From contig DCTI01000044.1 of assembly GCA_002329525.1 (NCBI GenBank), positions 1 to 6,772 of the forward strand: a stretch of 6,772 nt of DNA. Direction: 5' to 3'. Below the pieces are notes generated by a model. The model saw nothing but the letters and a program-made list of their open reading frames with translations. It was not told the DNA's origin and did not search any database. How positions within the stretch are numbered: position 1 is the stretch's first letter; each line of letters starts with the position of its first letter. The stretch is from Negativicutes bacterium UBA1444 (GTDB taxonomy: Bacteria > Bacillota > Negativicutes > UBA1444). Shown here piece by piece: positions 1 through 5,797 of the stretch. The translations under genes were made by a program, and so were the position numbers.

Positions 1-207
1 ACCGCGGATCTGGTCATCCGAATGATGCGCGACGACGAGGACGAGTCAAGCATTCCGGATTGTCCTTCACCCAAAGCCGGCGGTATCGACGAAATTCGTC
101 AGGCCCTGCGCCAAACCCGCGGCCGGCAACAGGAAGCTGCCATCTTGCTCGGGATCAGCCGTTCCACGCTGTGGCGGCGGATGAAAGCGTTAGGACTACG
201 GGAATAA
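1..207 (+). CDS. Sigma-54-dependent transcriptional activator, C-terminal fragment (Fis-type HTH)
   Basis: The reading frame is open from the first base and ends in TAA at 205-207, so only the last 68 residues are visible; ATG codons at 22 and 25 are internal. Residues 28-66 form a Fis-type helix-turn-helix: a helix with IRQAL, a short turn with TRGRQ, the helix QEAAILLG, then the recognition helix ISRSTLWRRMKALGL. This is the usual last domain of NtrC/PrpR-type enhancer-binding proteins, which activate RNA polymerase holding sigma-54. An acidic linker (DDEDE, residues 11-15) precedes it. The AAA+ domain and sensory domain are outside the window, so the signal sensed is unknown. The TLWRR form of the recognition helix recalls PAS- or PrpR-type activators of anaerobic Firmicutes, but that is only an impression. 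It converges on tcdA; whether it controls the minus-strand genes cannot be judged here. Confidence 0.85.
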   Translation, partial: TADLVIRMMRDDEDESSIPDCPSPKAGGIDEIRQALRQTRGRQQEAAILLGISRSTLWRRMKALGLRE

Positions 208-208
208 G

Positions 209-245
209 AAAAAGCCGGAGCCAGCCGCCGTGCTCACTCTTCGGC
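209..245 (-). terminator. Possible weak terminator after tcdA
   Basis: Read on the minus strand, GCCG (245-242) and GAGC (235-232) can pair with the continuous arm GCTCCGGC (221-214), which is followed at once by TTTTT (213-209). The 5' arm has a 6-base bulge and the loop is 10 bases, so the structure is poor. It overlaps the tcdA stop codon and lies between the two convergent genes, the place where a terminator is expected. I see nothing comparable for the plus strand. Confidence 0.2.
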
Positions 246-1007
246 GTGATATCCGATCAAATCCTTAATGACTTCACCGGCCAGAATCAGGCCGGCTACC
301 GAAGGCACAAAGGAAATACTGCCCGGAATCTGGCGTCTAATGGTGCAGGTCCGCTTTGATTCCGGCGGGCAGACGCAATTGGTCCGGCATCCTGCATTCA
401 TTTCATCTCGCGGGGTCAACGGTTTTTCTTTCGAATAAACCACTTTCAAGGCCTTGACACCACGGGCGCGCAACTCATAACGCATGACTTTCGCCAGCGG
501 ACAAACCGATGTCTTAAAGATATCCGCAACTTCAAACCGGGTCGGATCCATCTTGTTTCCGGCTCCCATACAACTGATCACCCGGATTCCCCGGGCGTGG
601 GCCCGGACAATCAAGTCAATCTTGGCGGTCACCGTGTCAATGGCATCCACAATGTAATCACAGGGGGTCGCAAAAAACTCTTCCGCATTCTCCGGCAGAT
701 AAAACTTTGCAATCCCCTCCACTGTCGCCCGCGGATTGATTTCCAGCACACGCTCCTTCATCACGTCCACTTTGAGACGACCGATCGTCCGGGTCGTTGC
801 CGGCAATTGCCGATTGATATTGGTCAGGCAGATGCTGTCGTCATCCACCAAAGTCAATTTTCCCACACCAGCTCGGACCAATCCTTCCACCACAAAGCTG
901 CCCACGCCGCCGATCCCGAAGACCATTACATGGCTTGCCGCCAATTTCTCGAGGGCCGGCGCGCCAATCAACAGTTCTGTCCGGGAAAAAAAACCTAATC
1001 CCGCCAT
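234..1007 (-). CDS. tcdA: tRNA threonylcarbamoyladenosine dehydratase TcdA (E1-like)
   Basis: A 257-residue ThiF/MoeB/E1-superfamily protein. TcdA uses ATP to dehydrate the t6A base at position 37 of ANN-decoding tRNAs to cyclic ct6A, in the cytoplasm. Visible marks: the family opening FSRTELLIG (7-15); the nucleotide-binding GIGGVGS (31-37) and RAGVG (45-49); the acidic DDD (55-57); NINRQ (63-67), with the conserved Arg that contacts ATP; KVDVMKERV (79-87); DAIDT (121-125); SCMGAGNKMDPT (145-156); and the C-terminal RRQIPGSISFVPSVAGLI (224-241). A cysteine cluster, C207, C211, C213 and C221, precedes that last motif and is of the form common in Firmicutes. Length is normal for the family. 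The ATG at 1007 has only a weak upstream GGA-type site. Codons 5-8 contain an uninterrupted T8. It is last in the minus-strand run, 46 bases after the transporter gene. Confidence 0.95.
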   Translation of the reverse strand: MAGLGFFSRTELLIGAPALEKLAASHVMVFGIGGVGSFVVEGLVRAGVGKLTLVDDDSICLTNINRQLPATTRTIGRLKVDVMKERVLEINPRATVEGIAKFYLPENAEEFFATPCDYIVDAIDTVTAKIDLIVRAHARGIRVISCMGAGNKMDPTRFEVADIFKTSVCPLAKVMRYELRARGVKALKVVYSKEKPLTPRDEMNAGCRTNCVCPPESKRTCTIRRQIPGSISFVPSVAGLILAGEVIKDLIGYHAEE

Positions 1008-1032
1008 TCTTTATTCCATCCCCGTTTCTATA

Positions 1033-1053
1033 GGCCGGAGGCAATCCCGGACC
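1033..1053 (-). other. Small hairpin directly after the transporter stop codon
   Basis: On the minus strand GGTCCGG (1053-1047) can pair with CCGGCC (1038-1033), with the T bulged out, giving a 6-bp GC stem and an 8-base loop. It begins at the base after the TAA of the EamA gene and sits upstream of tcdA. No T-run follows, so it is not a standard intrinsic terminator. It might affect RNA stability or be chance in GC-rich sequence. Confidence 0.2.
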
Positions 1054-1956
1054 TTATTTTTTCGTGCCGATGGAACCCCGTGTTGTCAACAGCACGCCGG
1101 TCATGACAAACAACATGCCGATGACGTGAGCCCGAGTCACGACTTCGCCGTAAAGCAACGCCGCGATCAATACCGCAGCGACCGGCATCAGATTGATATA
1201 GGCGCTGGCCTTGCCGGCGCCTATTTCGCGCACCCCAACATTGAAAACCAGAAAGGCGATAAAGGAAGCGAATATCGCCAGATAGGCAAGTTCCGCCGCA
1301 ACTTGCCATGAAATCCCCGGCAATTTTGCCCAGCCCCGTTCCGGCAGGGATGCCAGCAGCAGCAAAAATCCGCCGACAACCATGGAAACGGCGGTCGCCA
1401 GCGTTGGCGAAATGCGGCGCATGACGATTTTTCCAAGACTGGCGTAACTGGTCCAGGTCAGCACCGCTGCCAGCAGTATCAAGTCGCCTTTGTTCAGGGA
1501 AAGCGAAAACAATGTGGATAAATCGCCCTGGGTAATAACCGTCAAAACTCCCAGAAAGGACAATGACGCCCCCAGTCCCTGACGGAAGCTCCAGTGCTCG
1601 CCAAGAAATAAAACGGCGACCAGGGACGTCGTCACTGGATTGACGACAATGACCAATGCTCCGTTAATGGCCGACGTATACTGCATGCCAATATTGAATA
1701 AGGCGTTATAGCCGAATATCCCAACGATGCCGAGCCCCAGAAGTCCCAGCCAGGAATTCCTGACCGCCAGCCAGTCCCACTCACCCCTCCAGTACGCCCA
1801 CAGCGTCATCAACATCCCCGCGCATAAAAAACGAACAGCCGCTATGGTCAGCGGCGGCAACTCTGTCAGCACATGTTTCGTCGAGCCGAAGGCGCCGCCC
1901 CAGAATAGCGGTGCCAACAACATTAACAGATAAATTCCTGCCCGCCCCTTTGCCAA
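1054..1956 (-). CDS. EamA/DMT-family inner-membrane transporter
   Basis: A 300-residue, very hydrophobic protein with about ten predicted membrane helices, made of two EamA repeats (about residues 9-142 and 157-292). The first repeat opens with APLFWGGAFGSTK (15-27), typical of drug/metabolite transporters, and carries the PPLTIAAVRFLCAG stretch (34-47). The first repeat closes with a conserved GE dipeptide (119-120) and the second has another (270-271). Length is standard. Members export or import small metabolites; substrate cannot be read from sequence, though the position 34 bases after pheA makes an aromatic amino acid or related metabolite possible. The start shown is TTG with stops just upstream in frame. 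The best ribosome site instead fits an ATG ATG ten bases upstream in another frame, and one G fewer in the G4 run at 1945-1948 would join that ATG to this frame. Confidence 0.9.
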   Translation of the reverse strand: MAKGRAGIYLLMLLAPLFWGGAFGSTKHVLTELPPLTIAAVRFLCAGMLMTLWAYWRGEWDWLAVRNSWLGLLGLGIVGIFGYNALFNIGMQYTSAINGALVIVVNPVTTSLVAVLFLGEHWSFRQGLGASLSFLGVLTVITQGDLSTLFSLSLNKGDLILLAAVLTWTSYASLGKIVMRRISPTLATAVSMVVGGFLLLLASLPERGWAKLPGISWQVAAELAYLAIFASFIAFLVFNVGVREIGAGKASAYINLMPVAAVLIAALLYGEVVTRAHVIGMLFVMTGVLLTTRGSIGTKK

Positions 1957-1960
1957 GCCT

Positions 1961-1977
1961 CATCATCCCATCCTCTC
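1961..1977 (-). promoter_or_regulatory. Ribosome-binding site with out-of-frame ATG pair before the EamA gene
   Basis: On the minus strand GAGAGGA (1977-1971) stands 4 bases before ATG ATG (1966-1961), an excellent spacing, but those ATGs are not in the frame of the transporter. The in-frame TTG at 1956-1954 is 14 bases from this site and is preceded in frame by TGA TGA. Either the TTG is used despite poor spacing, or the frame is corrected downstream. Confidence 0.4.
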
Positions 1978-1990
1978 GCGTTTCCTTCAG

Positions 1991-2854
1991 TCAGGCCTCC
2001 CAGGCGACCACCACATAAGAACCCAGGTTTTTGAACCAACGGCTCTGTTTTTCCACGGCCGTCAACGCCTGGCGAATCCGGGGCTCACCAATGCCGCCTT
2101 CCATATCCAAAAAAAACAGGTAATCGCCCAGGCCGGTTCGGGCCGGCCGGGATTCAATCTTAGTCAGGTTTACGTCCCGCTCGGCAAACTCGGCCAAAAT
2201 GCGGTACAGGCTACCGGGCTTGGACCCGTCGATCTGGCAGACAATTGATGTCTTCCAGGGACCGGCAAGGCCGGAATCGGCCGCCCGCACCCTGAGCGTG
2301 ACAAAGCGGGTGCAATTGCTGGCGGTATCCTGAATATCCGCCGCAATGATCTCCAGCCCGTACAACGCAGCCGCATTCCGACTGCCGATAGCGGCAAGTC
2401 CGGATTCACCCTGAGCAACCCGGCGGGCGGCCTCGGCGGTGCTGTCCACCGGCAAGGACTCTGCCTGGGGATACAGACGATTCAAGGTTCGCCGGCATTG
2501 CGCCAGCGCCTGGGGATGCGATAAGATCCGACGCACGCTGCGACCGACCTCCCGGGCCAATAAATTGTGCCGGACCGGCATCACAATTTCCCGTGAAATC
2601 AATAATTCCACATCGTGCGCCAGAGTATCCAGCGTAACATTGACCGATCCTTCCAAAGAATTTTCAATCGGGACGACACATTCGGCGATCTCGCCCGACG
2701 CCACGGCCCGGATGGCTGTGTCAATCGAGATATACGGCTGTAACAGGGCAGTATCGTCAAACAGCCGCAAAGCCACTTCGTGACTATAGGTTCCTTGCGG
2801 ACCCAAAAAGCCCACCCGATAAGCAGAAACTCGTTTCCTACCGTTGTTGTCCAA
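1991..2854 (-). CDS. pheA: Prephenate dehydratase with C-terminal ACT domain
   Basis: A 287-residue monofunctional P-protein that converts prephenate to phenylpyruvate, the penultimate step of phenylalanine synthesis, in the cytosol. The catalytic domain spans about residues 13-190, with the opening VGFLGPQGTYSHEVA (14-28), PIENSLEGSV (62-71), SHPQALAQC (112-120), IGSRNAA (156-162) and the catalytic TRF (182-184). The ACT regulatory domain follows (about 201-285): GSLYRILAEFAERDVNL (214-230), ESRP (234-237) and GDYLFFLD (243-250). GSLY and ESRP are the regions that bind phenylalanine in the family, so feedback inhibition is likely kept. No chorismate mutase domain is present. The start is TTG; the only start-type codon between it and the in-frame stop of the lipase gene, with AAAGGA about 11 bases upstream. 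A T8 run lies in the FF codons near residue 247. The gene starts 21 bases after the lipase gene and 34 bases before the transporter. Confidence 0.95.
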   Translation of the reverse strand: MDNNGRKRVSAYRVGFLGPQGTYSHEVALRLFDDTALLQPYISIDTAIRAVASGEIAECVVPIENSLEGSVNVTLDTLAHDVELLISREIVMPVRHNLLAREVGRSVRRILSHPQALAQCRRTLNRLYPQAESLPVDSTAEAARRVAQGESGLAAIGSRNAAALYGLEIIAADIQDTASNCTRFVTLRVRAADSGLAGPWKTSIVCQIDGSKPGSLYRILAEFAERDVNLTKIESRPARTGLGDYLFFLDMEGGIGEPRIRQALTAVEKQSRWFKNLGSYVVVAWEA

Positions 2855-2875
2855 ACCCTTGCCGTTCCTTTCGTT

Positions 2876-4237
2876 CTACTCTGCTTGTTCTCCCGCCGGC
2901 AGACCGGATTTCAGCCAGGCTTCACTTTCCTTGTTCATTGTTTTCGCGCCATGAATCAAGGCGTCCAGCGGGGTCAATTCCTTGGTATTGCTGCCAAACA
3001 TCCCCGCCTGAACCGTCGTCCCGTCACTCACCCGAAAAACTGTCTGATTCAAAGAAACATAGTAGGAATTTGCCTCACGCACGCGAACAGCCTGTATCTC
3101 CGGCACAACCAACAACGTACAGCCCGCCTTGGCTGCTTTTTCGAAATAAGCGGCCGGGGCGGATTCCACCCGATCCACGATATTTCCTGCCGACATCCGT
3201 TCGTATTCTTCCCACAAGGCTTCCTGCATAAACGGAAATTCGTTTTTCAAAGCCGGCGGCAGCCCATTTTTGATCGGGGCGATGTAAAGACGGGGTTTGC
3301 CCGCCTGATATTCCGAGGGGCTGACAATTCCCTCGTTCATGGCCGTCCGCCGCTTCGGGTAGAAGTTGCGCAAGGACATATCCACATAGACAGGAACATC
3401 ATGCCCAAAATATTGTTTGAGCGTGTCCGGTGTTTTCCAGACCACTTCCCGCCCAATATGCCGATATCCGCCAAATACTCGTCGCAAGGCGTTCGGCACC
3501 GGGTCGCTGTCCATCACGAAGCGGGTTATGGCGACTCTGCCGTCGTACTGGGCGGCGAAAGCCTCGTTGCCCACGGCCGGAGCGCCGAATGTAATCACTT
3601 CAATCTGTTCCGGTCGCACCCCCATGTCCAGCAATCGGGCCGCCGCCAAGGTGACCACGGCTCCACCCAGGCTGTGGCCGACCAGATACACCTTATCCTG
3701 TGTATCCTCTTTCAATATATTGGATAACCGACGTAACGTACCGGACTGGGCATCATTGGATTGGGCGGATTCCGCTTCCAAAAGCAATTGCGTCGCCTGA
3801 TTGAATCCTTCGTGTACTCGCGGCACATCCGGCGACAAATCTTTGCGGGCAGCGTTGTCGGCGAATTCCGTCAATGTCTTGCCGGCAAAGTAGACTTTTC
3901 GGGTCCGCAGATCGAGTTTTGCATCCCGGACGCTTTCCGTCCCGGCCACGGCCAACAGATACGAATCCTGTTCCGCGGTAGAGCTTGTTTCCCACGCCAG
4001 CATGTATTTTACATCTGCCTTTTCGCTGACATGCTTGAATGGTTCGATACGCCAGCCTTCCTGCTCGAACGCCGCCACCGCCAGGCTGCCCGGCCGGCTG
4101 TTGTAAGCCGCCATACAGGCTGCCGCCGCTATATATATTTTTCTTGCCTCCAGATAATCCGCCATCGTTCCGGCAAAGGCCGACACGGGCGCGGCAACCG
4201 CAAACACAAACACCAGCAAGATTGCAATCCAGCGCAT
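2876..4237 (-). CDS. Secreted class-3 lipase with extra C-terminal domain
   Basis: A 453-residue alpha/beta-hydrolase. I chose ATG at 4237 because GGAGG stands nine bases upstream and it gives a clean signal peptide: MR, a hydrophobic core IAILLVFVFAVAAPV, then likely cleavage near SAFA|GT (about residue 22). No lipobox cysteine is evident. The Lipase_3 core runs from about residue 40 to 280: LLAVAGTES (94-102), VHEGFNQA (141-148), nucleophile elbow VGHSLGGAV (186-194) with Ser189, FGAPAVGN (217-224), and DSDPVPN with likely acid Asp245. GYRHIG holds His260, while GHDVPVY holds His279, which fits the position of the catalytic His in fungal class-3 lipases better. Residues about 314-415 look like a separate alpha/beta domain resembling the N-terminal folds of TolB or CsgG. 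Function is hydrolysis of lipid esters outside the inner membrane; substrate unknown. It sits 33 bases after the signalling gene. Confidence 0.88.
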   Translation of the reverse strand: MRWIAILLVFVFAVAAPVSAFAGTMADYLEARKIYIAAAACMAAYNSRPGSLAVAAFEQEGWRIEPFKHVSEKADVKYMLAWETSSTAEQDSYLLAVAGTESVRDAKLDLRTRKVYFAGKTLTEFADNAARKDLSPDVPRVHEGFNQATQLLLEAESAQSNDAQSGTLRRLSNILKEDTQDKVYLVGHSLGGAVVTLAAARLLDMGVRPEQIEVITFGAPAVGNEAFAAQYDGRVAITRFVMDSDPVPNALRRVFGGYRHIGREVVWKTPDTLKQYFGHDVPVYVDMSLRNFYPKRRTAMNEGIVSPSEYQAGKPRLYIAPIKNGLPPALKNEFPFMQEALWEEYERMSAGNIVDRVESAPAAYFEKAAKAGCTLLVVPEIQAVRVREANSYYVSLNQTVFRVSDGTTVQAGMFGSNTKELTPLDALIHGAKTMNKESEAWLKSGLPAGEQAE

Positions 4238-4246
4238 TTCCTGATT

Positions 4247-4251
4247 CCTCC
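4247..4251 (-). promoter_or_regulatory. Shine-Dalgarno site fixing the lipase start
   Basis: GGAGG on the minus strand, nine bases before the ATG at 4237-4235. It favours this ATG over the upstream in-frame TTG (4258) and ATG (4255), which would place the site inside the gene and add seven polar residues before the signal peptide. Confidence 0.75.
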
Positions 4252-4270
4252 ACATCAAAAGTAAAAGTTG

Positions 4271-5797
4271 CTATGGCTTATCTTCATCCGGCAACAAGTC
4301 CTGTCGACGCAACACCCGGCAAAAAGGCTCCAAAAGTTCCGGATCGAACTGGATTCCCGCAAATTTGCGCAACTCGTCCATCGCCTTTGCAGCGGACATC
4401 GCCTTGCGGTAGGGACGGTCGCTGGTCATGGCGTCATAGGCGTCGGCAATCGAAAGGATCCGGCATTCCACGGGGATATCCGTCCCGGCCAGCCCGATCG
4501 GATAACCGCTTCCGTCCCACCATTCATGGTGACGCAGAATCCATTCCGCGATATGCAACAAATCCACCGACGATAGGGCGATCCGATAACCGATCTCGCT
4601 GTGCCGCCGCATCTCTTCCCGTTCCGCTTCATTCAGGGCGGCCGGTTTAAACAGAATGGCGTCACTAATGCCAACTTTGCCGATGTCATGAAATTTTGCA
4701 AACAATTTCATGTCATCCTGCTGGCTCGCATCAAAGCCGAGTTCATCCGCCAAGCCGCTGACCAATATTTCCAGCCTTTCCGCATGGCCTTCGGTAATAA
4801 AATCACGTGCCTCTAACAACGTCATCACGGTATTTACAATTCCGCTGCGCGTGCTTTGGGAACGAAGCAGTTTTTCACGGCGGACCTGATTGTCGGCGTC
4901 GCGAAGAAGTGTCGCCAGTTCCAGCGGCTTTTCCTCCGCCACCGCATAACCGATGGAAAGACTGAGAAAAATATCCTTGTTGCTCGCATTATAGGCTTCC
5001 ACCGACTCCCGCAATTGTCGGCACAGCTTTTCGGCCTGCCGACGATCGGCGCCGGGCCGAACAAAAGCGAATTCATCGCCGCCCACCCGGGACAAGATAT
5101 CACCCGCCGTGAGTAATTCGCTCAACAATACTCCCGTCATTACCAGTCGTTGATCACCGGCGGCGTGTCCAAGTGTTTCATTGATCATCTGCAGACCGTC
5201 GATGTCGCAGGCGATCAGGGCGCAGGGAACAGGCATGGAACCACGCCGCCGCTGGAATTCAAACTCCAGGAAGGTACGATTGTACAGACCAGTCAGTGCG
5301 TCATGCGTACTCACATGTTGCAGCATGGCATCCGCCCGCTTGCGTTCGGATACATCACGCAGAATCGCCACAGCAAACATATCTTCGCCCAAAAACACAA
5401 CATCAATGGACCCTTCGACCGGAACCCGCGAGCCGTTGCTACGTCGATACTCCATGGAAAATTCCTGCCGCCGGCCAGTTTGCGCGTCAATCGCGTGCAA
5501 TTGTTGTAAAACAGATCCGGCAGTTGGAAATAATTCACTCAGCTTCGATTCAAACAATTTGTCACGGGAAAACCCCAGAATCGCGCAAGCTGACTCATTG
5601 GCATCCACAATGGCGCCCGAGGGCAAACGCACCATCAGGATTCCATCGTTTACTTTATCCAGCAATCTGTGGAACGTTTCCAGCTCCGCCAGTCGCTTCT
5701 GCAATTCGGGGTAATAATTTTTCCGAATGGAATGTTCGCCAAGGCCAATCAGTTTTTCCCGGAGAAAATCCGGCTGTTTGTCAGAGGACCGCTTCAT
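4271..5797 (-). CDS. PAS-GGDEF-HD-GYP cyclic-di-GMP signalling protein
   Basis: A 508-residue protein with no membrane segments, so probably cytosolic. Order: a charged helical lead (about 10-45), one PAS domain (about 40-152, ending in the PAC-type AILRDVSERKRAD), a GGDEF domain (about 158-312) and an HD-GYP domain (about 320-500). The GGDEF part has HDALTGLYNR (165-174), DIDGLQMINETLGHAAGD (198-215) and an intact GGDEF (239-243). It lacks the RxxD inhibitory site: the equivalent 230-233 reads TAGD. The phosphodiesterase part keeps its metal ligands: H338, HD 370-371, H399, HH 423-424 and D452, with the signature HHEWWDGSGYP (423-433). It may therefore both make and break c-di-GMP, or the GGDEF domain may act as a GTP-sensing switch for the HD-GYP. 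The ATG at 5797 lies inside the end of the dehydrogenase gene, overlapping it by 17 bases, which suggests coupled translation. Confidence 0.95.
   Translation of the reverse strand: MKRSSDKQPDFLREKLIGLGEHSIRKNYYPELQKRLAELETFHRLLDKVNDGILMVRLPSGAIVDANESACAILGFSRDKLFESKLSELFPTAGSVLQQLHAIDAQTGRRQEFSMEYRRSNGSRVPVEGSIDVVFLGEDMFAVAILRDVSERKRADAMLQHVSTHDALTGLYNRTFLEFEFQRRRGSMPVPCALIACDIDGLQMINETLGHAAGDQRLVMTGVLLSELLTAGDILSRVGGDEFAFVRPGADRRQAEKLCRQLRESVEAYNASNKDIFLSLSIGYAVAEEKPLELATLLRDADNQVRREKLLRSQSTRSGIVNTVMTLLEARDFITEGHAERLEILVSGLADELGFDASQQDDMKLFAKFHDIGKVGISDAILFKPAALNEAEREEMRRHSEIGYRIALSSVDLLHIAEWILRHHEWWDGSGYPIGLAGTDIPVECRILSIADAYDAMTSDRPYRKAMSAAKAMDELRKFAGIQFDPELLEPFCRVLRRQDLLPDEDKP

Noticed and set aside
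1033..1053. Intrinsic terminator between the transporter gene and tcdA
   Set aside because: The 6-bp hairpin there is not followed by a T-run, so it is listed only as a hairpin of unknown role.
736..1311. Plus-strand open frame of 191 codons across tcdA and the transporter end
   Set aside because: Antisense to two well-recognised genes and spanning their junction; the product is low in recognisable structure.
2780..3727. Long plus-strand open frame of 315 codons opposite the lipase and the start of pheA
   Set aside because: The minus strand encodes clear lipase and PheA motifs over the same bases. The plus-strand product has no recognisable domain, is rich in His, Arg and Phe in the manner of an antisense shadow, and has no convincing ribosome site.
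4238..4258. Upstream lipase starts (TTG 4258, ATG 4255)
   Set aside because: Neither has a ribosome site, and the strong GGAGG would lie within the coding region; the ATG at 4237 has correct spacing and a cleaner signal peptide.
4039..4650. Plus-strand open frame of 203 codons rich in Pro, Arg and Ser
   Set aside because: Antisense to the lipase signal peptide region and the HD-GYP domain; composition is typical of a GC-rich shadow frame.
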